A stretch of DNA of 64,000 bases from Osmia lignaria lignaria (GCF_051020975.1 NW_027478158.1:30186001-30250000); one strand, 5' to 3'. Shown: positions 9,339-23,506, numbered from the stretch's first letter. Made by a program: numbers and translations. Notes: generated from the letters alone by a model not told the origin.

Positions 9339-12236
9339 GTAGGAAACTTAATTCTCTACAAAAAAGGTCTCTTAACATTTTGCCATAGCTCGTTTCGTTT
9401 CCGAGATATTTGCAGATTTATCTCAAGGGAAGGGGCCTGACGGACATATTTCGAGATATTTCTTCTTCTTGTTGTTCTTCTTCTGCACAGCTAAGCTGGA
9501 AGTGGCATTTACAGCTCGCAATAGTGCAGAGTTATCTCAAAGAAAGGGGCCACGGTGTTTCTGTATCTCTATTATGTTGGTGTGGCTTCGGAACTTTTAA
9601 ATATCTTGATATATCTCGAGAACTACGCATCTGATCAAAAAATATCATAGAACATAAATTGTAGGAAACATAATTCTCTACAAAAAAGGTCTCTTAACAT
9701 TTTGCCATAGCTCGCTTCGTTTCCGAGATATTTGCAGATTTATCTCAAGGGAAGGGGCCTGACGGACATATTTCGAGATATTTCTTCTTCTTGTTGTTCT
9801 TCTTCTGCACAGCTAAGCTGGAAGTTGCATTTGCGGCTCGCACTTGTGCACAGTTATCTCAAAGAAAGGGGCCACGGTGTTTCTGTATCTCTATTATGTT
9901 GGTGCGGCTTCGGAACTTTTAAATATCTCGATATATCTCGAAAACTACGCATCTGATCAAAAAATATCAGAGAACATAAAAAGTAGGAAACTTAATTCTC
10001 TACAAAAAAGGTCTCTTAACATTTTGCCATAGCTCGCTTCGTTTCCGAGATATTTGCATATTTATGTCAAAGGAAGGGGCCTGACGGACATATTTCGAGA
10101 TATTTCTTCTTCTTGTTGTTCCTCTTCTGCACAGCTAAGCTGGAAGTGGCATTTGCGGCTCTCACTAGTGCAGAGTTATCTCAAAGAAAGGGGCCACGGT
10201 GTTTCTGTATCTCTATTATGTTGGTGCGGCTTCGGAACTTTTAAATATCTCGATATATCTCGAAAACTACGCTTCTGATCAAAAAATATCATTGAACATA
10301 AATTGTAGGAAACATAATTCTCTACAAAAAAGGTCTCTTAACATTTTGCCATAGCTCGCTTCGTTTCCGAGATATTTGCAGATACATCTCAAGGGAAGGG
10401 GCCTGACGGACATATTTCGAGATATTTCTTCTTCTTGTTGTTCTTCTTCTGCACAGCTAAGCTGGAAGTGGCATTTACAGCTCGCAATAGTGCAGAGTTA
10501 TCTCAAAGAAAGGGGCCACGGTGTTTCTGTATCTCTATTATGTTGGTGCGGCTTCGGAACTTTTAAATATCTTGATATATCTCGAGAACTACGCATCTGA
10601 TCAAAAAATATCATAGAACATAAAAAGTGGGAAACTTAATTCTCTACAAAAAAGGTCTCTTAACATTTTGCCATAGCTCGCTTCGTTTCCGAGATATTTG
10701 CAGATTTATCTCAAGGGAAGGGGCCTGACGGACATATTTCGAGATATTTCTTCTTCTTGTTGTTTCTCTTCTGCACAGCTAAGCTGGAAGTGGCATTTGC
10801 AGCTCGCACTAGTGCAGAGTTATCTCAAAGAAAGGGGCCACGGTGTTTCTGTATCTCTATTATGTTGGTGCGGCTTCGGAACTTTTAAATATCTCGATAT
10901 ATCTCGAAAACTACGCTTCTGATCAAAAAATATCATAGAACATAAAAAGTAGGAAACTTAATTCTCTACAAAAAAGGTCTCTTAACATTTTGCCATAGCT
11001 CGTTTCGTTTCCGAGATATTTGCAGATTTATCTCAAGGGAAGGGGCCTGACGGACATATTTCGAGATATTTCTTCTTCTTGTTGTTCTTCTTCTGCACAG
11101 CTAAGCTGGAAGTGGCATTTACAGCTCGCAATAGTGCAGAGTTATCTCAAAGAAAGGGGCCACGGTGTTTCTGTATCTCTATTATGTTGGTGTGGCTTCG
11201 GAACTTTTAAATATCTTGATATATCTCGAGAACTACGCTTCTGATCAAAAAATATCATAGAACATAAATTGTAGGAAACATAATTCTCTACAAAAAACGT
11301 CTCTGAACATTTTGCCATAGATCGCTTCGTTTCCGAGATATTTGCAGATTCAGCTCAAAGGAACTGGCCTGACGGACATATTTCGAGATATTTCTTCTTC
11401 TTGTTGTTCTTCTTCTGCACAGCTAAGCTGGAAGTGGCATTTACAGCTCGCAATAGTGCAGAGTTATCTCAAAGAAAGGGGCCACGGTGTTTCTGTATCT
11501 CTATTATGTTGGTGTGGCTTCGGAACTTTTAAATATCTTGATATATCTCGAGAACTACGCATCTGATCAAAAAATATCATAGAACATAAATTGTAGGAAA
11601 CATAATTCTCTACAAAAAAGGTCTCTTAACATTTTGCCATAGCTCGCTTCGTTTCCGAGATATTTGCAGATTTATCTCAAGGGAAGGGGCCTGACGGACA
11701 TATTTCGAGATATTTCTTCTTCTTGTTGTTCTTCTTCTGCACAGCTAAGCTGGAAGTGGCATTTGCGGCTCTCACTAGTGCACAGTTATCTCAAAGAAAG
11801 GGGCCACGGTGTTTCTGTATCTCTATTATGTTGGTGCGGCTTCGGAACTTTTAAATATCTCGATATATCTCGAAAACTACGCTTCTGATCAAAAAATATC
11901 ATTGAACATAAATTGTAGAAAACATAATTCTCTACAAAAAAGGTCTCCTAACATTTTGCCATAGCTCGCTTCGTTTCCGAGATATTTGCAGATATATCTC
12001 AAGGGAAGGGGCCTGACGGACATATTTCGAGATATTTCTTCTTCTTGTTGTTCTTCTTCTGCACAGCTAAGCTGGAAGTGGCATTTACAGCCCGCAATAG
12101 TGCAGAGTTATCTCAAAGAAAGGGGCCACGGTGTTTCTGTATCTCTATTATATTGGTGCGGCTTCGGAACTTTTAAATATCTTGATATATCTCGAGAACT
12201 ACGCATCTGATCAAAAAATATCATAGAACATAAAAA

Positions 12237-13202
12237 GTAGGAAACTTAATTCTCTACAAAAAAGGTCTCTTAACATTTTGCCATAGCTCGCTTCGTTTCC
12301 GAGATATTTGCAGATTTATCTCAAGGGAAGGGGCCTGACGGACATATTTCGAGATATTTCTTCTTCTTGTTGTTCTTCTTCTGCACAGCTAAGCTGGAAG
12401 TGGCATTTGCAGCTCCCACTAGTGCAGAGTTATCTCAAAGAAAGGGGCCACGGTGTTTCTGTATCTCTATTATGTTGGTGCGGCTTCGGAACTTTTAAAT
12501 ATCTCGATATATCTCGAAAACTACGCTTCTGATCAAAAAATATCATAGAACATAAAAAGTAGGAAACTTAATTCTCTACAAAAAAGGTCTCTTAACATTT
12601 TGCCATAGCTCGTTTCGTTTCCGAGATATTTGCAGATTTATCTCAAGGGAAGGGGCCTGACGGACATATTTCGAGATATTTCTTCTTCTTGTTGTTCTTC
12701 TTCTGCACAGCTAAGCTGGAAGTGGCATTTACAGCTCGCAATAGTGCAGAGTTATCTCAAAGAAAGGGGCCACGGTGTTTCTGTATCTCTATTATATTGG
12801 TGCGGCTTCGGAACTTTTAAATATCTTGATATATCTCGAGAACTACGCATCTGATCAAAAAATATCATAGAACATAAAAAGTAGGAAACTTAATTCTCTA
12901 CAAAAAAGGTCTCTTAACATTTTGCGATAGCTCGCTTCGTTTCCGAGATATTTGCAGATTTATCTCAAGGGAAGGGGCCTGACGGACATACTTCGAGATA
13001 TTTCTTCTTCTTGTTGTTCTTCTTCTGCAAAGCTAAGCTGGAAGTGGCATTTGCAGCTCGCACTAGTGCAGAGTTATCTCAAAGAAAGGGGCCACGGTGT
13101 TTCTGTATCTCTATTATGTTGGTGCGGCTTCGGAACTTTTAAATATCTCGATATATCTCGAAAACTACGCTTCTGATCAAAAAATATCATAGACCATAAA
13201 AA
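12237..13202. repeat. Three-monomer block, copy 2 (M39-M41)
   Basis: This carries the same ordered variants as M27-M29 at an offset of 12 monomers (3,864 bp): CTCCCACTAG, then TTATATTGGTG, then TGCAAAGCTAAGC. M40 lacks the CTCATGGG change of M28. M41 has the private CATACTTCGAG and TTTGCGATAG. M42 repeats the M39 type. Confidence 0.7.
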
Positions 13203-16200
13203 GTAGGAAACTTAATTCTCTACAAAAAAGGTCTCTTAACATTTTGCCATAGCTCGTTTCGTTTCCGAGATATTTGCAGATTTATCTCAAGGGAAGGGGC
13301 CTGACGGACATATTTCGAGATATTTCTTCTTCTTGTTGTTCTTCTTCTGCACAGCTAAGCTGGAAGTGGCATTTGCAGCTCCCACTAGTGCAGAGTTATC
13401 TCAAAGAAAGGGGCCACGGTGTTTCTGTATCTCTATTATGTTGGTGCGGCTTCGGAACTTTTAAATATCTCGATATATCTCGAAAACTACGCTTCTGATC
13501 AAAAAATACCATAGAACATAAAAAGTAGGAAACTTAATTCTCTACAAAAAAGGTCTCTTAACATTTTGCCATAGCTCGTTTCGTTTCCGAGATATTTGCA
13601 GATTTATCTCAAGGGAAGGGGCCTGACGGACATATTTCGAGATATTTCTTCTTCTTGTTGTTCTTCTTCTGCACAGCTAAGCTGGAAGTGGCATTTACAG
13701 CTCGCAATAGTGCAGAGTTATCTCAAAGAAAGGGGCCACGGTGTTTCTGTATCCCTATTATGTTGGTGCGGCTTCGGAACTTTTAAATATCTCGATATAT
13801 CTCGAAAACTACGCTTCTGATCAAAAAATATCATAGAACATAAATTGTAGAAAACATAATTCTCTACAAAAAACGTCTCTGAACATTTTGCCATAGATCG
13901 CTTCGTTTCCGAGATATTTGCAGATTCAGCTCAAAGGAACTGGCCTGACGGACATATTTCGAGATATTTCTTCTTCTTGTTGTTCTTCCTCTGCACAGCT
14001 AAGCTGGAAGTAGCATTTGCAGCTCGCAATAGTGCAGAGTTATCTCAAAGAAAGGGGCCACGGTGTTTCTGTATCTCTATTATGTTGGTGCGGCTTCGGA
14101 ACTTTTAAATATCTTGATATATCTCGAGAACTACGCATCTGATCAAAAAATATCATAGAACATAAAAAGTAGGAAACTTAATTCTCTACAAAAAAGGTCT
14201 CTTAACATTTTGCCATAGCTCGCTTCGTTTCCGAGACATTTGCAGATTTATCTCAAGGGAAGGGGCCTGACGGACATATTTCGAGATATTTCTTCTTCTT
14301 GTTGTTCTTCTTCTGCACAGCTAAGCTGGAAGTGGCATTTGCAGCTCGCACTAGTGCAGAGATATCTCAAAGAAAGGGGCCACGGTGTTTCTGTATCTCT
14401 ATTATGTTGGTGCGGCTTCGGAACTTTTAAATATCTCGATATATCTCGAAAACTACGCTTCTGATCAAAAAATATCATAGAACATAAAAAGTAGGAAACT
14501 TAATTCTCTACAAAAAAGGTCTCTTAACATTTTGCCATAGCTCGTTTCGTTTCCGAGATATTTGCAGATTTATCTCAAGGGAAGGGGCCTGACGGACATA
14601 TTTCGAGATATTTCTTCTTCTTGTTGTTCTTCTTCTGCACAGCTAAGCTGGAAGTGGCATTTACAGCTCGCAATAGTGCAGAGTTATCTCAAAGAAAGGG
14701 GCCACGGTGTTTCTGTATCCCTATTATGTTGGTGCGGCTTCGGAACTTTTAAATATCTCGATATATCTCGAAAACTACGCTTCTGATCAAAAAATATCAT
14801 AGAACATAAATTGTAGGAAACACAATTCTCTACAAAAAACGTCTCTTAACATTTTGCCATAGATCGCTTCGTTTCCGAGATATTTGCAGATTCAGCTCAA
14901 AGGAACTGGCCTGACGGACATATTTCGAGATATTTCTTCTTCTTGTTGTTCTTCCTCTGCACAGCTAAGCTGGAAGTGGCATTTGCAGCTCGCAATAGTG
15001 CAGAGTTATCTCAAAGAAAGGGGCCACGGTGTTTCTGTATCTCTATTATGTTGGTGCGGCTTCGGAACTTTTAAATATCTTGATATATCTCGAGAACTAC
15101 GCATCTGATCAAAAAATATCATAGAACATAAAAAGTAGGAAACTTAATTCTCTACAAAAAAGGTCTCTTAACATTTTGCCATAGCTCGCTTCGTTTCCGA
15201 GACATTTGCAGATTTATCTCAAGGGAAGGGGCCTGACCGACATATTTCGAGATATTTCTTCTTCTTGTTGTTCTTCTTCTGCACAGCTAAGCTGGAAGTG
15301 GCATTTGCGGCTCGCACTAGTGCACAGTTATCTCAAAGAAAGGGGCCACGGTGTTTCTGTATCTCTATTATGTTGGTGCGTCTTCGGAACTTTTAAATAT
15401 CTCGATATATCTCGAAAACTACGCTTCTGATCAAAAAATATCATAGATCATAAATTGTAGGAAACATAATTCTCTACAAAAAACGTCTCTTAACATTTTG
15501 CCATAGCTCGCATGGTTTCCGAGATATTTGCAGATTCAGCTCAAAGGAACTGGCCTGACGGACATATTTCGAGATATTTCTTCTTCTTGTTGTTCTTCCA
15601 CTGCACAGCTAAGCTGGAAGTGGCATTTGCAGCTCGCAATAGTGCAGAGTTATCTCAAAGAAAGGGGCCACGGTGTTTCTGTATCTCTATTATGTTGGTG
15701 CGGCTTCGGAACTTATAAATATCTTGATATATCTCGAGAACTACGCATCTGATCAAAAAATATCATAGAACATAAAAAGTAGGAAACTTAATTCTCTACA
15801 AAAAAGGTCTCTTAACATTTTGCCATAGCTCGCTTCGTTTCCGAGATATTTGCAGATTTATCTCAAGGGAAGGGGCCTGACGGACATATTTCGAGATATT
15901 TCTTCTTCTTGTTGTTCTTCTTCTGCACAGCTAAGCTGGAAGTGGCATTTGCAGCTCGCACTAGTGCAGAGTTATCTCAAAGAAAGGGGCCACGGTGTTT
16001 CTGTATCTCTATTATGTTGGTGCGGTTTCGGAACTTTTAAATATCTTGATATATCTCGAGAACTACGCATCTGATCAAAAAATATCATAGAACATAAAAA
16101 GTAGGAAACTTAATTCTCTACAAAAAACGTCTCTTAACATTTTGCCATAGCTCGCTTCGTTTCCGAGATATTTGCAGATTCAGCTCAAAGGAACTGGCCT

Positions 16201-17388
16201 GACGGACATATTTCGAGATATTTCTTCTTCTTGTTGTTCTTCCTCTGCACAGCTAAGCTGGAAGTGGCATTTGCAGCTCGCAATAGTGCAGAGTTATCTC
16301 AAAGAAAGGGGCCACGGTGTTTCTGTATCTCTATTATGTTGGTGCGGCTTCGGAACTTTTAAATATCTCGATATATCTCGAAAACTACGCTTCTGATCAA
16401 AAAATATCATAGAACGTAAATTGTAGGAAACGTTATTCTCTACAAAAAAGGTCTCTTAACATTTTGCCATAGCTCGCTTCGTTTCCGAGATATTTGCAGA
16501 TTCATCTCAAGGGAAGGGGTCTGACGGACATATTTCGAGATATTTCTTCTTCTTGTTGTTCTTCTTCTGCACAGCTAAGCTCGAAGCGGCATTTGCAGCT
16601 CGCAATAGTGCAGAGTTATCTCAAAGAAAGAGGCCACGGTGTTTCTGTACCTCTATTATGTTGGTGCAGCTTCGGAACTTTTAAATATCTTGATATATCT
16701 CGAGAACTACGCATCTGATCAAAAAATATCATCGAACATAAAAAGTAGGAAACTTAATTCTCTACAAAAAAGGTCTCTTAACATTTTGCCATAGCTCGCT
16801 TCGTTTCCGAGATATTTGCAGATTTATCTCAAGGGAAGTGGCCTGACGGACATATTTCGAGATATTTCTTCTTCTTGTTGTTCTTGTTCTGCACAGCTAA
16901 GCTGGAAGTGGCATTTGCAGCTCGCAATAGTGCAGAGTTATCCCAAAGAAAGGGGCCACGGTGTTTCTGTATCTCTATTATGTTGGTGCGGCTTCGGAAC
17001 TTTTAAATATCTTGAAATATCTCGAGAACTACGCATCTGATCAAAAAATATCATACTACATAAAAAGTAGGAAACTTAATTCTCTACAGGAAAGGTCTCT
17101 AAACATTTTGCCATAGCTCGCTTCGTTTCCGAGATATTTGCAGATTCAGCTCAAAGGAACTGGCCTGACGGACATATTTCGAGATATTTCTTCTTCTTGT
17201 TGTTCTTCCTCTGCACAGCTAAGCTGGAAGTGGCATTTGCAGCTCGCAATAGTGCAGAGTTATCTCAAAGAAAGGGGCCACGGTGTTTCTCTATCTCTAT
17301 TATGTTGGTGCGGCTTCGGAACTTATAAATATCTTGATATATCTCGAGAACTACGCATCTGATCAAAAAATATCATAGAACATAAAAA

Positions 17389-18676
17389 GTAGGAAACTTA
17401 ATTCTCTACAAAAAAGGTATCTCAACATTTTGCCATACTCCGCTTCGTTTCCGAGATATTTGCAGATTTATCTCAAGGGAAGGGGCCTGACGGACATACT
17501 TCGAGATATTTCTTCTTCTTGTTGTTCTTCTTCTGCACAGCTAAGCTCGAAGTGGCATTTGCAGCTCGGAATAGTGCAGAGTTATCTCAAAGAAAGAGGC
17601 CATGGTGTTTCTGTACCTCTATTATGTTGGTGCAGCTTCGGAACTTTTAAATATCTTGATATATCTCGAGAACTACGCATCTGATCAAAAAATATCATAG
17701 AAGATAAAAAGTAGGAAACATAATTCTCTACAAAAAAGGTCTCTTAACATTTTGCCATAGCTCGCTTCGTTTCCGAGATATTTGCAGATTTATCTCAAGG
17801 GAAGGGGCCTAACGGACATATTTCGAGATATTTCTTCTTCTTGTTGTTCTTCTTCTGCACAGCTAAGCTGGAAGTGGCATTTGCAGCTCGCAATAGTGCA
17901 GAGTTATCTCAAAGAAAGGGGCCACGGTGTTTCTGTGTCTCTATTATGTTGGTGCGGCTTCGGAACTTTTAAATATCTCGATATATCTCGAAAACTACGC
18001 TTCTGATCAAAAAATATCATAGAACGTAAATTGTAGGAAACATAATTCTCTACAAAAAAGGTCTCTTAAGATTTTGCCATCGCTCGCTTCGTTTCCGAGA
18101 TATTTGCAGATTTATCTCAAGGGAAGGGGTCTGACGGACATACTTCGAGATATTTCTTCTTCTTGTTGTTCTTCTTCTGCACAGCTAAGCTCGAAGTGGC
18201 ATTTGCAGCTCGCAATAGTGCAGAGTTATCTCAAAGAAAGAGGCCACGGTGTTTCTGTACCTCTATTATGTTGGTGCAGCTTCGGAACTTTTAAATATCT
18301 TGATATATCTCGAGAACTACGCATCTGATCAAAAAATATCATAGAAGATAAAAAGTAGGAAACTTAATTCTCTACAAAAAAGGTCTCTTAACATTTTGCC
18401 ATAGCTCGCTTCGTTTCCGAGATATTTGCAGATTTATCTCAAGGGAAGGGGCCTAACGGACATATTTCGAGATATTTCTTCTTCTTGTTGTTCTTCTTCT
18501 GCACAGCTAAGCTGGAAGTGGCATTTGCAGCTCGCAATAGTGCAGAGTTATCTCAAAGAAAGGGGCCACGGTGTTTCTGTATCTCTATTATGTTGGTGCG
18601 GCTTCGGAACTTTTAAATATCTTGATATATCTCGAGAACTACGCATCTGATCAAAAAATATCATACTACATAAAAA
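17389..18676. repeat. Four-monomer block, copy 1 (M55-M58)
   Basis: The ordered series is M55 with CCATACTCCGC and CATACTTCGAG, M56 with CTGTGTCTCT, M57 with TTAAGATTTTGCCATCGC, and M58 with CCTAACGGACA. The series recurs at 20,287 and, with small changes, at 30,590 and 40,250. The M57-M58 pair also recurs at 27,370. M55 has a private GCTCGGAATAG. Confidence 0.8.
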
Positions 18677-20286
18677 GTAGGAAACTTAATTCTCTACAAG
18701 AAAGGTCTCTAAACATTTTGCCATAGCTCGCTTCGTTTCCGAGATATTTGCAGATTTATTTCAAGGGAAGGGGCCTGACGGACATATTTCGAGATATTTC
18801 TTCTTCTTGTTGCTCTTCTTCTGCACAGCTAAGCTGGAAGTGGCATTTGCAGCTCGCAATAGTGCAGAGTTATCTCAAAGAGAGGGGCCACGGTGTTTCT
18901 GTATCTCTATTATGTTGGTGCGGCTTCGGAACTTTTAAATATCTTGATATATCTCGAGAACTACGCATCTCATCAAAAAATATCATAGAAGATAAAAAGT
19001 AGGAAACTTAATTCTCTACAAAAAAGGTCTCTTAACATTTCGCCATAGCTCGCTTCGTTTCCGAGATATTTGCAGATATATCTCAAGGGAAGGGGCCTGA
19101 CGGACATATTTCGAGATATTTCTTCTTCTTGTTGTTCTTCTTCTGCACAGCTAAGCTGGAAGTGGCATTTGCGGCTCGCACTTGTGCACAGTTATCTCAA
19201 AGAAAGGGGCCACGGTGTTTCTGTATCTCTATTATGTTGGTGCGTCTTCGGAACTTTTAAATATCTCGATATATCTCGAAAACTACGCTTCTGATCAAAA
19301 AATATCATAGAACATAAATTGTAGGAATCATAATTCTCTACAAAAAACGTCTCTTAACATTTTGCCATAGCTCGCTTCGTTTCCGAGATATTTGCAGATT
19401 CAGCTCAAAGGAACTGGCCTGACGGACATATTTCGACATATTTCTTCTTCTTGTTGTTCTTCCTCTGCACAGCTAAGCTGGAAGTGGCATTTGCAGCTCG
19501 CAATAGTGCAGAGTTATCTCAAAGAAAGGGGCCACGGTGTTTCTGTATCTCTATTATGTTGGTGCGGTTTCGGAACTTTTAAATATCTTGATATATCTCG
19601 AGAACTACGCATCTGATCAAAAAATATCATAGAACATAAAAAGTAGGAAACTTAATTCTCTACAAAAAAGGTCTCTTAACATTTTGCCATAGCTCGCTTC
19701 GTTTCCGAGATATTTGCAGATTTATCTCAAGGGAAGTGGCCTGACGGACATATTTCGAGATATTTCTTCTTCTTGTTGTTCTTCTTCTGCACAGCTAAGC
19801 TGGAAGTGGCATTTGCAGCTCGCAATAGTGCAGAGTTATCTCAAAGAAAGGGGCCACGGTGTTTCTGTATCTCTATTATGTTGGTGCGGCTTCGGAACTT
19901 TTAAATATCTCGATATATCTCGAAAACTACGCTTCTGATCAAAAAATATCAGCGAACGTAAATTGTAGGAAACATAATTCTCTACACAAAAGGTCTCTTA
20001 AGATTTTGCCATAGCTCGCTTCGTTTCCGAGATATTTGCAGATTTATCTCAAGGGAAGGGGTCTGACGGACATATTTCGAGATATTTCTTCTTCTTGTTG
20101 TTCTTCTTCTGCACAGCTGAGCTCGAAGTGGCATTTGCAGCTCGCAATAGTGCAGAGTTATCGCAAAGAAAGGGGCCACGGTGTTTCTGTATCTCTATTA
20201 TGTTGGTGCGGCTTCGGAACTTTTAAATATCTTGATATATCTCGAGAACTACGCATCTGATCAAAAAATATCATAGAAAATAAAAA

Positions 20287-21574
20287 GTAGGAAACTTAAT
20301 TCTCTACAAAAAAGGTATCTCAACATTTTGCCATACTCCGCTTCGTTTCCGAGATATTTGCAGATTTATCTCAAGGGAAGGGGCCTGACGGACATACTTC
20401 GAGATATTTCTTCTTCTTGTTGTTCTTCTTCTGCACAGCTAAGCTCGAAGTGGCATTTGCAGCTCGCAATAGTGCAGAGTTATCTCAAAGAAAGAGGCCA
20501 TGGTGTTTCTGTACCTCTATTATGTTGGTGCAGCTTCGGAACTTTTAAATATCTTGATATATCTCGAGAACTACGCATCTGATCAAAAAATATCATAGAA
20601 GATAAAAAGTAGGAAACATAATTCTCTACAAAAAAGGTCTCTTAACATTTTGCCATAGCTCGCTTCGTTTCCGAGATATTTGCAGATTTATCTCAAGGGA
20701 AGGGGCCTAACGGACATATTTCGAGATATTTCTTCTTCTTGTTGTTCTTCTTCTGCACAGCTAAGCTGGAAGTGGCATTTGCAGCTCGCAATAGTGCAGA
20801 GTTATCTCAAAGAAAGGGGCCACGGTGTTTCTGTGTCTCTATTATGTTGGTGCGGCTTCGGAACTTTTAAATATCTCGATATATCTCGAAAACTACGCTT
20901 CTGATCAAAAAATATCATAGAACGTAAATTGTAGGAAACATAATTCTCTACAAAAAAGGTCTCTTAAGATTTTGCCATCGCTCGCTTCGTTTCCGAGATA
21001 TTTGCAGATTTATCTCAAGGGAAGGGGTCTGACGGACATACTTCGAGATATTTCTTCTTCTTGTTGTTCTTCTTCTGCACAGCTAAGCTCGAAGTGGCAT
21101 TTGCAGCTCGCAATAGTGCAGAGTTATCTCAAAGAAAGAGGCCACGGTGTTTCTGTACCTCTATTATGTTGGTGCAGCTTCGGAACTTTTAAATATCTTG
21201 ATATATCTCGAGAACTACGCATCTGATCAAAAAATATCATAGAAGATAAAAAGTAGGAAACTTAATTCTCTACAAAAAAGGTCTCTTAACATTTTGCCAT
21301 AGCTCGCTTCGTTTCCGAGATATTTGCAGATTTATCTCAAGGGAAGGGGCCTAACGGACATATTTCGAGATATTTCTTCTTCTTGTTGTTCTTCTTCTGC
21401 ACAGCTAAGCTGGAAGTGGCATTTGCAGCTCGCAATAGTGCAGAGTTATCTCAAAGAAAGGGGCCACGGTGTTTCTGTATCTCTATTATGTTGGTGCGGC
21501 TTCGGAACTTTTAAATATCTCGATATATCTCGAGAACTACGCATCTGATCAAAAAATATCATACAACATAAAAA
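20287..21574. repeat. Four-monomer block, copy 2 (M64-M67)
   Basis: This is a near-identical copy of M55-M58, nine monomers (2,898 bp) downstream. M67 ends differently from M58: it has TATCTCGAT, CATACAACATAA and then GGAAACCTAATTTTC, which introduces the M68 subtype. Confidence 0.8.
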
Positions 21575-23506
21575 GTAGGAAACCTAATTTTCTACAAAAA
21601 AGGTCTCTTAACATTTTGCCGTAGCTCGCTTCGTTTCCGAGATATTTGCAGATTTATCTCAAGGGAAGGGGCCTGACGGACATATTTCGAAATATTTCTT
21701 ATTCTTGTTGTTCTTCTTCTGCACAGCTAAGCTGGAAGTGGCATTTGCAGCTCGCAATAGTGCAGAGTTATCTCAAAGAAAGAGGCCACGGTGTTTCTGT
21801 ACCTCTATTATGTTGGTGCAGCTTCGGAACTTTTAAATATCTTGATATATCTCGAGAACTACGCATCTGATAAAAAAATATCATAGAACATAAAAAGTAG
21901 GAAACCTAATTTTCTACAAAAAAGGTCTGTCAACATTTTGCCGTAGCTCGCTTCGTTTCCGAGATATTTGCAGATTTATCTCAAGGGAAGGGGCCTGACG
22001 GACATATTTCGAGATATTTCTTCTTCTTGTTGTTCTTCTTCTGCACAGCTAAGCTCGAAGTGGCATTTGCAGCTCGCAATTGTGCAGAGTTATCTGAAAG
22101 AGAGGGGCCACGGTGTTTCTGAATCTCTATTACGTTGGTGCGGATTCGGAACTTTTAAATATCTTGATATATCTCGAGAACTACGCATCTGATCAAAAAA
22201 TATCGTAGAAGATAAAAAGTAGGAAACTTAATTCTCTACAAAAAAGGTCTCTCAACATTTTGCCATAGCTCGCTTCGTTTCCGAGATATTTGCAGATTTA
22301 TCTCAAGGGAAGGGGCCTGACGGACATATTTCGAGATATTTCTCCTTCTTGTTGTTCTTCTTCCGCACAGCTAAGCTGGAAGTTGCATTTGCAGGTCGCA
22401 ATAGTGCAGAGTTATCTCAAAGAAAGGGGCCACGGTGTTTCTGTATCTCTATTATGTTGGTGCGGCTTCGGAACTTTTAAATATCTTGATATATCTCGAG
22501 AACTACGCATCTGATCAAAAAATATCATAGAATATAAAAAGTAGGAAACTTAATTCTCTACAAAAAAGGTCTCCTAACATTTTGCCATAGCTCGCTTCGT
22601 TTCCGAGATATTTGCAGATTTATCTCAAGGGAAGGGGCCTGACGGACATATTTCGAGATATTTCTTCTTCTTGTTGTTCTTCTTCTGCACAGCTAAGCTC
22701 GAAGTGGCATTTGCAGCTCGCAATAGTGCAGAGTTATCTCAAAGAAAGAGGCCACGGTGTTTCTGTACCTCTATTATGTTGGTGCAGCTTCGGGACTTTT
22801 AAATATCTTGATATATCTCGAGAACTACGCATCTGATCAAAAAATATCATAGAAGATAAAAAGTAGAAAACTTAATTCTCTACAAAAAAGGTCTCTTAAC
22901 ATTTTGCCATAGCTCGCTTCGTTTCCGAGATATTTGCAGATTTATCTCAAGGGAAGGGGCCTGACGTACATATTTCGAGATATTTCTTCTTCTTGTTGTT
23001 CTTCTTCTGCACAGCTAAGCTCGAAGTGGCATTTGCAGCTCGCAATAGTGCAGAGTTATCTCAAAGAAAGAGGCCACGGTGTTTCTGTACCTCTATTATG
23101 TTGGTGCAGCTTCGGGACTTTTAAATATCTTGATATATCTCGAGAACTACGCATCTGATCAAAAAATATCATAGAAGATAAAAAGTAGAAAACTTAATTC
23201 TCTACAAAAAAGGTCTCTTAACATTTTGCCATAGCTCGCTTCGTTTCCGAGTTATTTGCAGATTTATCTCAAGGGAAGGGGCCTAACGGACATATTTCGA
23301 GATATTTCTTCTTCTTGTTGTTCTTCTTCTGCACAGCTAAGCTGGAAGTGGCATTTGCAGCTCGCAATAGTGCAGAGTTATCTCAAAGAAAGGGGCCACG
23401 GTGTTTCTGTATCTCTATTATGTTGGTCAGGCTTCGAAACTTTTAAATATCTTGATATATCTCGAGAACTACGCATCTGATCAAAAAATATCATACTACA
23501 TAAAAA
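21575..23506. repeat. Six-monomer block, copy 1 (M68-M73)
   Basis: The order is M68 (CGAAATATTTCTTATTC), M69 (GAATCTCTATTACG), M70 (TTTCTCCTTC), M71 and M72 (CTTCGGGACTTTT), and M73 (CGAGTTATTTGC with TTGGTCAGGCTTCG). It recurs seven monomers later without M72. M71 and M72 are almost the same and differ at GACGGACA/GACGTACA, so one monomer has been gained here or lost in the second copy. Confidence 0.8.

Larger units (their letters stand above)
1..16422. repeat. Region I: M1-M51, alternating haplotype classes
   Basis: Two haplotype classes dominate. Class A carries CAATAGTGCAG with a tail of TATCTTGAT, CTCGAGAAC and ACGCATCTG. Class B carries CACTAGTGCAG (a SpeI site) with a tail of TATCTCGAT, CTCGAAAAC and ACGCTTCTG. 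They alternate irregularly as A, B, A, B or A, B, B. Mosaics such as M2, M11 and M26 (B body with A tail) show exchange between classes. The ACTAGT allele is common here and is not seen after about 16 kb. Confidence 0.75.
11271..19642. repeat. Dispersed CAGATTCAGCTC subtype monomers
   Basis: Seven monomers share a distinctive front: CAGATTCAGCTC, then AAAGGAACTGGCC, and in most of them ACAAAAAACGTCTC upstream. They are M36 (11271), M44 (13847), M47 (14813), M49 (15457), M51 (16101), M54 (17067) and M61 (19321). Spacings are 8, 3, 2, 2, 3 and 7 monomers. Several are followed by an ordinary class B monomer, hinting at a dimer unit in this stretch. M44 has a stop-creating GAAGTAGCA. A related front reappears far away in M191 (61,180). 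Confidence 0.8.

Noticed and set aside
14248..14478. Open frames on the minus strand (also at 19,982, 25,518, 25,778, 30,285, 32,861 and 39,945)
   Set aside because: They appear sporadically where a substitution removes a stop or creates a start in the complementary strand. They are shadows of the repeat.
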